A stretch of DNA of 64,000 bases from Aplectana chamaeleonis (GCA_029168955.1 JAPDOI010000021.1:1711501-1775500), one strand, 5' to 3'; positions 22,456-33,583 are shown, numbered from the stretch's first letter. The notes: a model not told the origin generated them from the letters alone. Numbers and translations are program-made.

Positions 22456-24305
22456 TATTCGTTCGTGCGGCGGTGCAGAAAAATGGGCGTGACACTGTGC
22501 GATACTATAGTTCCCCCCGCCGCGGTAACAGTGGTAATTTAGGCGAACGAATTAAAAAAGGAGTGCTCGGAGATACCGTGGTTTCCTCCGCTATCGTGGT
22601 GGTGAACGTAAGCACAGATTTCGCTGGTTGGGAAAGTTAGCTCAATTTTTTTCCGCTACTCCATGGCGTCGCCGCTGGAGTATTCATAGTCTACGCAAGC
22701 ATGACACGCGCGTAGAAAGTATTCATACTTAAATGTTCCGCCCGCGCTGGCGCAAGACAATTTTTTTCGACAATTCGCAAATTTTCATACCGTGGTTTCC
22801 TCTGCTATCGTGGTGGTGAACGCAAGCACAGAATTCGCTGGTGGGGAAAGTGAGGTCAATTTTTTTCCGCTACGCCATGGCGTCGCCGCTGGAGTATTCA
22901 TAGTCTACGCAAGCATGGCACGCGCGTAGAAAGTATTCATACTTAAATGTCACGCCCGCGCTGGCGTAAGACAATTTGCACAAAGATTTCGCTCGGATCA
23001 GTCGACTTGGAGGTAACAAACCATTGCGCTTCTGATGTCCATCGCAGATCATTACGATCACTTGCGGAAATGTGCGCCGCTCAAATAGGAATCCCATCTG
23101 GCGTCCGCAAGTTGCATGCGCCAGAACTGGATCTTCATTCTTAAAAAAAACTCATAAGGATCACGATGCTTCCATAAAAACTATATATGATAAAAACCTC
23201 GTCACAAGCTGCACATCTTAGGATCTCAGCTTTGTTCACATAACTCACACTGAAAGCGGACAAAAGCCGAAATCCTAGGATGTGCAGCTCTTGGCGAGGT
23301 ATATCATATAGTTTTTATGGAAGCGTCGTGATCCTCATAAAGTTCTTTAAGAATGCAGATGGGAAAATGTTGACCTAACTTTACTAACCAGCAAATGCTG
23401 TGCACATCTTCACCATCACGATAGCAAAGGATATTAATGGAATTGTTGACGGATTGAACATGGAACCATGTTTTTCTTTGGTGCTATATTCATACTACTC
23501 AACGCCCGCGCTGGCGTTGAGTAGTACGAATGTAGCACCAAAGAGAAACATGGAATGCAGCCTTTTCTCCTTCTCGTTGCCCGAAGGCTGTGGCCTCATC
23601 TGTGATCATCCGCCTCCTAGCTGCGATTGCACCCAAACCCCCCCCCTCTGCTGTAAGAAAACCTGAAAAAAAGTACAATAAGAAAAACTAAGGAAGAACT
23701 AAAAAAAAGCAAGAAAACTGAGAAAAAGGAAGAAAAACCCTCACAACAGCTGATGATGTAATTCGATTCAGCGCCTGCTCCCGCACGTGACCGATCCGCG
23801 CGGGACCAGGCGCTTGAGAAAAAAAGTGAACCTTTAAATTCGAATCCGAGGGGTCCAGATTTTGTTTACTAGATCAAATCGAAAACTTTGGAAAATCCAC
23901 AAATAAACCAAAGATTTGTTATCAGCGCCCCAAATAACGCCCAACCGAAAACCCACCTGGGAGGATTTTAGGTCAAATCTGAGAAAATTTTTAAGAGGCG
24001 TTCAGAGCCCTCTAGATGGTATAAATGAACGCCCATCCGAAAACTTGTGCAGGTCCAAAACGCTATCAGTCTGTGAAAAGTGTGGAAAATGTGCCTTCAC
24101 CCAAAATTTGCTCAGTGGGGTAGATTTGGGTGCTGAACACTATTATGAGGTCCGTTTCCGAATTTCCCAAAGACTAATGCGCGTTTCGGAAGGTAGAATT
24201 ACTACTCCGAAAGAACAGCGCCAGTAATAAAATGTTTGGTGTTGGAATGTTGTAAAAAAAACGAATGTTGTAAGGAAAGTAGGAAAGTACGACGGAGGGT
24301 AGAAT
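22456..24305. repeat. Right arm of the giant foldback
   Basis: Reverse complement of 12049-13890 with few mismatches, for example one mirrored duplication copy starting near 22655 and the other near 22870. The close match of the arms implies a recent origin of the inversion or ongoing gene conversion between arms. Confidence 0.88.
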
Positions 24306-25698
24306 TATTCGTTCGGCTTCGCCGAACGATGGGCCGGCTTCGACGGCCAACCTTTATGTAGTATTCGTGATGGGCCGGCTTGGCCGACCCACCTCCAATC
24401 ACCACGCGTAGTATTCGTTGAGCTTCGCCGAACGATGGGCCGGCTTCGCCGGCCACCCTTCGTGTAGTATTCGTTGGGCTCCGCCAAACGATGGGCCGGC
24501 TTCGCCTGCTACCCTCTGTATAGTATTCGTTCGGCTTCGCCGAACGATGGGCCAAAGGTGGGGCGGCGGAGGCGGCCCATCGTTCGGCGAAGCCGAACGA
24601 ATACTACGCGTGGTGATTGGAGGTGGGTCGGTGAAGCCGGCCCATCGTTTGGCGAAGCCGAACGAATACTATACAGAGGGTAGCAGGCGAAGCCGGCCCA
24701 TCGTTTGGCGGAGCCAAACGAATACTACGCGTGGTGAATGGAGGTGGGTGGGCGAAGCCGGCCCATCGTTCGGCGAAGCCGAACGTATACTACGCGTGGT
24801 GAATAGAGGTGGGTCAGCGAAGCCGACCCATCGTTCGGCGAAGACGAACGAATATGTACTACGCGTGGTGATTGGAGGTGGGTCGGCGAAGCCGGCCCAT
24901 CGTTTGGCGGAGCCAAACGAATACTACACGAAGGGTGGCCGGCGAAGCCGGCCCATCGTTCGGCGGAGCCGAATGAATACTACGCGTGGTGAATGGAGGT
25001 GGGTCGGCGAAGCCTTCCCATCGTTCGGCGAAGCCGAACGAATACTATACAGAGGGTAGCAGGCGAAGCCGGCCCATCGTTTGGCGAAACCGAACGAATA
25101 CTATACAGAGGCTAGCAGGCGAAGCCGGCTCATCGTTCGGCGGAGCCGAATGAATACTACGCGCGGTGAATGGAGGTGGGTCGGCGAAGCCGGCCCATCG
25201 AACGAATACTATACAGAGGGTAGCAGGCAAAGCCAGCGCATCGTTCGGCGAAGCCGAACGAACACTACACGAAGGGTGGCCGGCGAAGCCGGCCCATCGT
25301 TCGGTGGAGCCGAATGAATACTACGCTTGGTGAATGGAGGTGGGTCGGCGAAGCCTTCCCATCGTTCGGAGGAGCCGAACGAATACTATACAGAGGGTAG
25401 CAGGCGAAGCCTGCCCATCGTTCGGCGAAGCCGAACGAATACTATACGGAGGGTAGCTGGCGAAGCCGGCCCTTCGTTCGGCGGAGCCAAATGAATACTA
25501 CGCGTGATTAATGGAGGTGGGTCGGCGAAGCCGGCTCATCGAACGAATACTATACAGAGGGTAGCAGGCGAAGCCGGCCCATCGTTTGGCGGAGCCCAAC
25601 GAATACTACACGAAGGGTGGCCGGCGAAGCCGGCCCATCGTTCGGCGAAGCTCAACGAATACTACACGAAGGGTGGCCGGCAAAGCCGGCCCGTCGAA
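24306..25698. repeat. Hairpin satellite array 3, outside the foldback
   Basis: The same satellite continues beyond the right arm: first in - orientation to about 24555, then flipping to + orientation up to 25698, where the second foldback starts. The left outer edge of the giant foldback has no such array, so the structure is asymmetric here. Confidence 0.93.
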
Positions 25699-25699
25699 C

Positions 25700-28600
25700 G
25701 CAAATTTTACCAGGCATGTGAAAATTACAGCAATGCAGCTCTTGACCTTAGCGGGACGAAATCAGGTAAAGCATGAAATCCTTTCGAAAAATCGACAATT
25801 GAAAATATTTCAAATTTTTTGAAAAGTTGAAATTTAATTTATGTTCCCAAATTTTATTTTCATACTAAAAACCTCCGAGGACACCAAGCATTTTTTAACA
25901 GCGCATGAATACGCTTGTTAATCGTTCCAACGATGTGGAATTTGCCGACACATTCTGAACTTAAAAAAAGAGACTGCAAAATTGAATTTTCATCAAAATT
26001 TCCTAGTTTTGACTCCATCCCAGACGCCTCTTGAAACCACTTATTGGAAAGCTTGAGTACTGCTTGATGTCTGGAAATGAAAACAGCGCGAAGCCATTCT
26101 GGCTTTGAAGCAAAAAAAAATTGATTGAATTATTCGAAATTATTCGGTCCTCGCTATACTAGTCGCTAAGGTCTCAAAAGCGACCTTTGCATAGAGCCAT
26201 GTTCTGAGGGCTCTCGCGGCCGTTGCAGGCGCCGTTAGCCGGAATCATCCTGCTGTCCTAGACTGACCTTAGAACAGGTCTGGAAATGGCCCTTCACTCC
26301 TTCTCAATACCGCTTTGTGCTTCAGAAAGCTTTCACGGTGAAGGTAAAAAAAAGGAAATTACGGGTGGTGCAATTATAGGAAAACATTAAAACAGTGCAG
26401 TGAAAGATAACAGTTTGGTGTCCAATTGTTGATATTGGCCTTTTATGGATCGACTATGATCTCAAAGCCTTCCGATTTGTGGTAGGTATGACGCAGGGAT
26501 CGGTGTGACGTACCATCATAGTATTCAATTGAAGGGGAGGCGCAGAACATGGTTCGAGCAGTTGGTGTGCGCGCAGTCAATGGATGAACGTTGCGGGTTC
26601 AGTTCCTACGTTTGCCCGTAGTTTTTGCACTGAACTGCGCCTGTTTCATCCCTTCATAGGTTTGATAGCTGACGTTAACACGTGTTGGCGTGCGCGCCGT
26701 TGTGATAAGAGCGTCGCAAGTTCATTTCCCATACAGCATCGTAGTTTTTGCGTTGATGGGTGTTTCATCGTGACAAAAACAGAAGAAACATATGACATTA
26801 GTATTCGTTGTAATGTCTTCTCACGAAATATTTCTCGTGTTGTTGTCAAACACGAGGTGGTTTAGTACCAGCTCCAGACACTCATCTTTGGGCTGGAGTA
26901 GTTCTTTTGGCCCTTTATCAAGAAATGGCCTTGCCTGGGGTTCAATTGTGAATTAAATTTTTTGCTATTTTCGTGAACGAGTCTGGGCTATGAAATTTCA
27001 AGATTCAGATAAATTCAAAATATGCTTACTATCCGACTGAGAGGGGAAAAATATACTCCAGCCAAAAAATGGGGGTCCGAATTCATAAACCAGCCCGGAT
27101 TATTAGTTGCGGTATTGGTAGTAGTACATCCATATATGGTTTGCGATGGCGGTGTTGTGTTAAAAATTTCATGATAGATTGGCGACGGAACGCTTTTGTG
27201 ATTTTTGTTGAACGAAGTAGTATTTGAAAAGGTCCAAATCTTGACGATGCGGTGAGCAGCTTATCTGCGAAAATAGAACGTGTGAAGAAACTTGCTGTAA
27301 TCCGAAATTTGTGAAGAAGTCGGAATAAATCTGAAAACAAAATCAAAGTTTCTAGCGGGTCTTCATAACCTATAGAGCGCTAATTCGAGCTTAATAAAGT
27401 ACACAAGTTTTTTTTTGAAAATGTTCAAAGCCACCCTCAGAGCTCGGCTTCGAACGGAAATTTAGCAACCCGAAATCGACACCCATTAATGCAGACTTTC
27501 AGAAGCTAACCACAACTAATAATCTGGGCTGGTTTATGAATTCGGACCCCCATTTTTTGGCTGGAGTATATTTTTCCCCTCTCAGTCGGATAGTAAGCAT
27601 ATTTTGAATTTATCTGAATCTTGAAATTTCATAGCCCAGACTCGTTCACGAAAACAGCAAAAAATTTAATTCACAATTGAACCCCAGGCAAGGCCATTTC
27701 TTGATAAAGGGCCAAAAGAACTAGCCCAAAGACGAGTGTCTGGAGCTGGCACTAAACCACCTCGTGTTTGACAACAACACGAGAAACATTTCGTGAGAAG
27801 ACATTACAACGAATACTAATGTCATATGTTTCTTCCGTTTTTGTCACGATGAAACACCCATCAACGCAAAATCCACGATGCTGTATGGGAAATGAACTTG
27901 CGACGCTCTTATCACAACGGCGCGCACGCCAACTACTCCAATCTGCACGTGTTGACGTGAGCTATCAAACCTATGAAGGGATGAAACAGGCGCAGTTCAG
28001 TGCAAAAACTACGGGCAAACGTAGGAACTGAACCCGCAACGTTCACCCATTGACTGCGCACACACCAACTGCTCCAACCATGTTCTGTGCCACCGCTTCA
28101 ATTGAATGCTATGATGGTACGTCATACCGATCCCTGCGTCATACCTACCACAATTCGGAAGGATTTGAGATCATGGTCGATCCATAAAAGGCCAATATCA
28201 ACTATTGGACACCAAACTGTTATCTTTCACTGCACTGTTTTAATGTTTTCCTATAATTGTACCACCCGTATTTCCTTTTTTTTTACCTTCACCGTGAAAG
28301 CTTTCTGAAGCACGAAGCGGTATTGAGAAGGAGTGAAGGGCCATTTCCAGACCTGTTCTAAGGTCAGTCTAGGACAGCAGGATGATTCCGGCTAACGGCG
28401 CCTGCAACGGCCGCGAGAGCCCTCAGAACATGGCTCTATGCAAAGGTCGCTTTTGAGACCTTAGCGACTAGCATAGTGAGGACCGAATAATTTCGAATAA
28501 TTCAATCAATAATTTTTTTTGCTTCAAAGCCAGATTGGCTTCGCGCTGTTTTCATTTCCAGACATCAAGCAGTACTCAAGCTTTCCAATAAGTGGTTTCA

Positions 28601-28932
28601 AGAGGCGTCTGGGATGGAGTCCAAACTAGGAAATTTTGATGAAAATTCAATTTTGCAATCTCATATTTTAAGTTCAGAATGTGTCGGCAAATTCCACATC
28701 GTTGGAACGATTAACAAGCGTATTCATGCGCTGTTAAAAAATGCTTGGTGTCCTCGGAGGTTTTTAGTATGAAAATAAAATTTGGGAACATAAATTAAAT
28801 TTCAACTTTTCAAAAAATTTGAAATATTTTCAAATGTCGATTTTTCGAAAGGATTTCATGCTTTACCTGATTTCGTCCCGCTAAGGTCAAGAGCTGCATT
28901 GCTGTAATTTTCACATGCCTGGTAAAATTTGC
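25700..28932. mobile_element. Second foldback, 3.2 kb, arms of about 1.4 kb
   Basis: GCAAATTTTACCAGGCATG at the left end is complemented by CATGCCTGGTAAAATTTGC at the right end. Complementarity continues to about 27115 / 27511, leaving a loop of about 395 nt. The arms are very similar, with small indels only. No coding frame for a transposase was recognised. Its left edge adjoins the satellite, so a target-site duplication cannot be judged. It lies in intron 1, about 590 bp before exon 2. Confidence 0.88.
26535..26770 (+). other. Two tandem tRNA-like segments in the foldback arm
   Basis: The first segment, around 26560-26615, has CGAGCAGTTGGTGTGCGC followed by GGGTTCAGTTCC, which resembles a tRNA B-box. 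The second, around 26680-26735, has GTGTTGGCGTGCGCGCC followed by AAGTTCATTTCCC. Both are complemented in the right arm near 27880-28085. They do not fold as intact tRNAs and are best read as tRNA-related, SINE-like pieces, if real. Confidence 0.3.
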
Positions 28933-29524
28933 CATGGAACCGGCCATCTTTATATCCGAAAACAAAAAATCATTTTATCTTAAAGACGAAATGTCGGACT
29001 GACTTCTTCTAACCTAAATTCTTGATGAAGTGTGGCATTTTTTTCTGAAAATAATCGCCAATATAGAGGAAATTCGTAGTTCGATAACCTTCACATCCAC
29101 ATATGGTTAGGAATGGTGGTTTTGTATGAAAAATTTCTAGATAGATTGGGAACAGAACGCTCCAGAAGAAACTCAGAGGGTAAAAAACAGTATAAGAATG
29201 TGAAAAATACAAGGAACTGTTAAAAAACCATATTCTACTACTCTCAATCGCCAATCCTTTTGGACACAGGAAACATTCAATAGCTACCGTAACCCAAAAT
29301 CTCTCCTATGAGATTTTTTAAAACATTCGTACGTTGACTAGGTCGCAATTTCCATGCTAATTTCTAATCTGACGTTTATTTTCGAATTAAACAACTTTGA
29401 ACCGAGTTATGGAGAAACGACGCCAAACGGCGCGCTTCGGCGCCCTAGCGCGCCGGATGACCAAAAGATACGCGCGGTATTGTATCCGATGTGGAATTTC
29501 GTCTAGTATTGAGTCGCCCTCCAG
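28933..29524. other. End of intron 1, no feature recognised
   Basis: AT-rich intron sequence between the second foldback and exon 2. I see no repeat boundary or gene; the acceptor ccctccag precedes exon 2. Confidence 0.4.
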
Positions 29525-29667
29525 GCTCTGCGCCGATTGGCGGAATGTTTGGAAACGTTGAAGACTCGATCACTCAAATTGTTGAAACGGCGTTACGGAA
29601 CGGGATAAACGTCATCGACACGGCCTACTGGTACGGTCAATCGCGGAGTGAGTCTATGCTCGGCAAG
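29525..29667 (+). CDS. Aldo-keto reductase, coding exon 2
   Basis: Encodes residues 19-66 of the model, including SAPIGGMFGNV and the catalytic segment NVIDTAYWYG with Asp50 and the general acid Tyr55, then SRSESMLGK. The acceptor ccag at 29521-29524 and phase 1 join exactly with exon 1, completing Gly19. The donor gttggc at 29668 is weak but gives a clean join. Confidence 0.92.
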
Positions 29668-29742
29668 GTTGGCCCATCTTTCCTCTTTGAGAGATACTTC
29701 GACAAATTCAACATCCGAATCAAATTCAAATGGTTTATTCAG

Positions 29743-29787
29743 ATACTCTCAAAAGTACCGCGGAAAGCGTACTACATTAGCACGAAG
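29743..29787 (+). CDS. Aldo-keto reductase, coding exon 3 (45 nt)
   Basis: Encodes ILSKVPRKAYYISTK, the beta-strand ending in the catalytic lysine (K81). The acceptor is ttattcag and the donor aag|gttcgt. The preceding 75 nt intron is a multiple of three without an in-frame stop, so its retention would add 25 residues rather than end translation; family homology favours removal. Confidence 0.85.
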
Positions 29788-30356
29788 GTTCGTTTTTTCT
29801 GAACTACTTTTTTGTTTTTTTTTGTCTTGGTTCTTGCTTCCATTTTGAGTGAGTGGAGCTTCAGTAGAAGCAGCAACCCCCCCCCCGGTTCAGAGGCAAT
29901 TGGATAGTTCTCCGCGGTGTTTTGATAATAAAATGATTTTCTTCTTGAATGAAAATCGCATAACTCCTTCTATTAGATGAAAACTTTCGTTGGACCATTC
30001 CGGTCGATTTACTGAATAGAGCAATCAGGAAGGCGATCAGGGAGAATACGCTGGTTGCCGTATTCACACAGTCTTGGAGTCGTGCTCGAGAATCGCAACC
30101 AATCAAACCGAGGGCAAGAAGCTTAACATCACAATAGAAAAACGCGCTGGTGCAGAATCACGTCCCACTCTTAACTGCTGCAATTTAGCAGCCGCTCCCC
30201 TTAGTGTGCTGCTGATCCATTCTCTGTCTTATTCAACCCTCCCATTGATCCTATGACACGACTGAGCCGCATCTTTTTCTACGACGGGCAGGTCCGTATG
30301 TAAAGCCTGTACCGCACATATGAGTCCGGGAGGGGCGAGCAGCAAAGCGGTCGGTC

Positions 30357-30560
30357 ATGGCGAAATACAAGAACGGCATGAAGATTTTTCGACATGATAA
30401 GCCCGATAAGCTTTGCTTTGTCCGGCTTGTAATGAGGGAGAAAGGTCATAAGGATCTCACTCTCATTGAGAGAGCACTTAACAGTTTACGGGGTGACCCG
30501 AGTGACATTTTGGAGCGCCTGCTGCTGACAAAGAGGGATTTATCTCAATGTCCTGACTGA
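30357..30560 (+). CDS. Small open frame in intron 3, hypothetical
   Basis: A 67-codon frame from an ATG with protein-like composition, ending LLLTKRDLSQCPD and containing LIERALNSLRGDPSDILERL, which would form an amphipathic helix. I do not recognise a family and see no splice partners or promoter. It may be a transposon remnant or chance. Confidence 0.15.
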   Translation: MAKYKNGMKIFRHDKPDKLCFVRLVMREKGHKDLTLIERALNSLRGDPSDILERLLLTKRDLSQCPD

Positions 30561-30690
30561 AGTGCAATCCCTTTTGTGTTGAAATGCAACCGAAAGGGTG
30601 CGTGAATAGCTAGTGCTGCTGGTCTTCTTCAAAATAATCACAACTTGCATGAGTAGGGCCTCATATGGCGACACGTTGCAGTGTTCTCAA

Positions 30691-31632
30691 AGGTAGTGTT
30701 CACGATAATTATCCTTTTCGGATTTTCACTGTCAACCACTGCGCTGGCAGATGTTGGAGGGAATAGGGTTGACGAAAGCATCGAAAACGGGTCAGAAATC
30801 AATAACGACGGCCGCGAAACGAAGATTCCGTTAGCCCAGTACGCCTGCTTAGCCCGCACCGCCCCCCACTTTAACAAACTTGTGGCGCCGGCGACGATTT
30901 TGCTGACAAATTGTCAAGAAACTCCGCCACGTCCAGCTTGATGGATTCACGCTCTTTTTGCGTTCTTGCGGAGATTAGCAGTGCGCGTAGGCTCGTCCGC
31001 GCCCTGAACCTGTACGTACGTCAGAAACCGTTTTTTTTTAGCTTATTCTGAGCGTTTTTCTCCGCCGTTTCTTAACTATTCGCTAAAGGCAGCAGACATG
31101 CTCAAAAATGGTGTCGATTTTATGGTAGAAATCACAGGTTTGAAGCTGGTAGTCTGAGAAGCTAACGAAAAAAAACCATGAAAGTTGCATGTAAATACAG
31201 GAAAACGGTTGCATTTGTTATCGGTCAAAAATGGACGAGTTTAACTGAGCGCGGTTGAAACAGCGAATATTTTGGCAAAACGGTTGAAATAGCGAAACCC
31301 ATAGAGTCTTACCGTCTGTACTAGAAAGCTCACCTCGTTGGAAGCCTCAAAAAACCAGCCAAAGTGACCATATTCCTATATTGAGGGGGCGGAGTTCTTT
31401 AAGCTCATGGGTGGGGTTATTGAAATTTCTCGACCTACATTGCTCAAATTTAGTAGTTTGGGCTCGTTGTTGAAACCTCTAATACCGTCCGCGCTCTACT
31501 GAGGGCAATGCGACCGAATTAACGTGATTATCTCAACATCTTTTTCGAGCATGTCTGCTGCCGTGTAAGTCACGACCAAAAACCCCATTTTTGAGTCGAA
31601 CTCGAATGTGATACTAATCGCGAACACTGCCT
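30691..31632. mobile_element. About 940 bp TTAA-type MITE in intron 3
   Basis: Begins AGGTAGTGTTCACGATAA and ends CGCGAACACTGCCT. The flanking sites are TCAA and ATAA, decayed from TTAA. It belongs to the AGGCAGTGTTCACGATAA family but has a longer, different interior. A frame with a signal-peptide-like start near 30681 begins in the terminal repeat and is not considered a gene. Confidence 0.7.
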
Positions 31633-31777
31633 ATAAAGCAAGCGGCCGATGCGTATCGCCCACCACTGACTTTGAACTCGTGTATCCGACGAATATACCC
31701 TCTTTCACATCTCTTTCAATCATTGAGTTTATGCACTAGAATTTTTTCAAAGCTGCCTTAGCCATATCAATGAAGAG

Positions 31778-31912
31778 ATTCTATTTTGGGTTGGCCGTTT
31801 CGAACTGGATTACGCGAGAACGTTTGACTTTCGAGCCGACAAGGTGTTAGAGTCGTTGACGAATAGCCTGAAACGATTAAAGCTCACCTATATAGACGTA
31901 TGTTTTGTACAG
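31778..31912 (+). CDS. Aldo-keto reductase, coding exon 4
   Basis: Encodes VGRFELDYARTFDFRADK followed by VLESLTNSLKRLKLTYIDVC and FVQ, typical of the family around residues 86-126. The donor is cag|gtgaga. The acceptor is uncertain. No AG stands directly before the conserved GTT GGC, so I use gaagag at 31772-31777, which adds four residues (ILFW) not expected in the family. The reading frame is kept either way. Confidence 0.85.
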
Positions 31913-31969
31913 GTGAGATAACATTTTTCTGAATACAGACATTCCTATGAGGCAGTGCACAATATTCAG

Positions 31970-32100
31970 ATTCACGATGCCGATTTTGCGCCGCAGGAAA
32001 ACATTATACTATATGAGACACTGCAAGCGCTCGAAATGGCTAGGCATTCGGGCAAGATTCGATATATCGGAATTACCGGGTATGAACTCAGGAAACTAGC
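31970..32100 (+). CDS. Aldo-keto reductase, coding exon 5
   Basis: Encodes IHDADFAPQENIILYETLQA then LEMARHSGKIRYIGITGYEL and RKLA. The His of IHDAD (H128) is the fourth member of the catalytic tetrad. The acceptor aatattcag gives a 57 nt intron 4; the donor is gc|gtgagt, phase 2, completed by the first base of exon 6. Confidence 0.94.
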
Positions 32101-32522
32101 GTGAGTTGCTGTCATATTTCCGGACGAATTGTATTTTTCTGAATTTCAGTAGAACAAGATACATTGGTGCCAGTGTTTGCGAGAATTCCAAATTTTTGAA
32201 CATTTTGGGAACCAGATTATTGACCGAAAAATTGTTCATTGCCTACTCCTGATCCTCGCTCAATAATTACTCAGTGACACGCTAGTGACCGCACAGGATC
32301 TTCCCCGCCCCACCCATTTCAAGCAGTTGTTGCGAATTCCACTTGCTGTCGTTTCTAGATCAAAAAAAAAATAACAACATCGCTTTTGAGTCTGGCCACA
32401 GCCGTTGGATTTGAGTTCCACTTCTAGCTACTGGAATACCCATATTACTATTCCGCATTCTCGAAGTGAACATTTTCTCTTATGACTGAAACTCAGGCGA
32501 TCCAGAGATTGGACTTTTTCAC

Positions 32523-33444
32523 CAGGGTCAGGCAGGCCGTTGTCCAGGACCTCGACGTAGCTACGTCCCCCCACTTGGAGATCAAAATTTTTGAAAAATG
32601 TCCAAAACTTTTACGTCCCTCTAGATTCTGAAAAAAAGTTAAGAGTTTTTGCGGTCTGATGTTTCAAAAAAGTATTTTTCAACCTAAATTTTCTTTAAAA
32701 TATGTTTATTTCATAGGTATGTAAAGATACTTCCCTCACATGTACTGTTGTGTTGCTGTACTATTGTTCTCTTTGATCTTTTCGTTGCTATCACAATATG
32801 TGAGACAACCGCGTCCGAACCCCTCGTTCAAAGACCTGTTTTTCTCACAGAAAGAGAAATGCGACTTAAAGGCAGTGTTCACGATGAATTTCACTTCCGA
32901 TATCTCCACGTCTTACGGAAGGTCTGGTGCCCTATCTAGAAAGGCATGCTTAAAAAGGACACGAAAGACGCGTTTTTGAGCAAAAAGAAGGCCCTCTCTT
33001 GTTTACGCTGATTTTTGAGCGTGGAGGAATTGACCGCTAGAAGGATGATACCTATCAGTGCAATGAAGCGATCAGCTCACTTATCAGCACTCCCTTGACT
33101 TGATCATTCCTGTAATCTGAGTCTTCATTTGTTCATTCCGAAGGGGCGGATCTGGGGCACCAGGCGTGTCTGGGGCACCAAAACGCTTGTTTGCAGTCGT
33201 TATTTTGCCGCTCCTGGCTCGTTTTCTCCCGTTCTTTCGACACTGGGAGCCTAGGATCCTTCTCGCCTATCATTTCGCTGCGGAAAGTCAACGAGGATGA
33301 TCATCGTGAACGCTGCCTTTAAAACGCCCCCGATTTTTTAAAGTTTTGGCCCAAAGTTTTTACGTCCCCCCGAAAAAAAACCCAGATTTCGAAAAATTAT
33401 ACGTCCCCCCTGTTGTCCAGCTGGACAACGCCTGCCTGACCCTG
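32523..33444. mobile_element. hAT-like DNA transposon derivative, copy 1
   Basis: Ends are CAGGGTCAGGCAGGC and GCCTGCCTGACCCTG, bounded by a perfect 8 bp duplication TTTTTCAC at 32515-32522 and 33445-33452. CAGGG-type ends with 8 bp duplications are diagnostic of the hAT superfamily. The copy is internally deleted relative to 51088-53836, is inverted relative to it, and holds a nested TTAA MITE. No transposase remains. Confidence 0.9.
32870..33318. mobile_element. 449 bp TTAA MITE nested in hAT-like copy 1, subfamily B
   Basis: Begins AGGCAGTGTTCACGATGA and ends TCATCGTGAACGCTGCCT, with TTAA at 32866-32869 and 33319-33322. It is homologous to 51212-51663, which sits at the same place in the second hAT-like copy, so this insertion predates the separation of the two copies. 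Confidence 0.9.
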
Positions 33445-33583
33445 TTTTTCACATCGTTGGTGTGCCGGCGAATCGCGGTGTACTGGTTCACCAGTATTCC
33501 GACCGCAGTGCCGTCGGTGCATCGATTGTCGGCCTGCACAATTATGATCACGGGATGTTGCACCTATGGTTTCCGTTTTCAAT

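Larger units (their letters stand above)
12049..24305. mobile_element. Giant 12.3 kb foldback (inverted-repeat) structure
   Basis: The outermost sequence ATTCTACCCTCCGTCG at 12049 is the reverse complement of the sequence ending at 24305. The arms stay complementary for about 1.85 kb each side and run on into a hairpin satellite (13891-16475 and 19136-22455) surrounding a 2.7 kb core. The organisation, long inverted arms with tandem repeats inside and a unique loop, recalls Drosophila foldback elements; no transposase is recognised. It lies wholly in intron 1 of the aldo-keto reductase gene. A target-site duplication cannot be shown because satellite adjoins the right end. Confidence 0.85.

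Noticed and set aside
13891..25698. CRISPR-like array (regular palindromic repeats)
   Set aside because: The units are contiguous, lack unique spacers, contain two palindromes each and switch orientation. The context is a eukaryotic intron with no cas genes.
30681..30941. Small secreted-protein-like frame with a hydrophobic start
   Set aside because: It begins inside the terminal repeat of a TTAA MITE, and the hydrophobic stretch is the repeat sequence itself. No homology was recognised.
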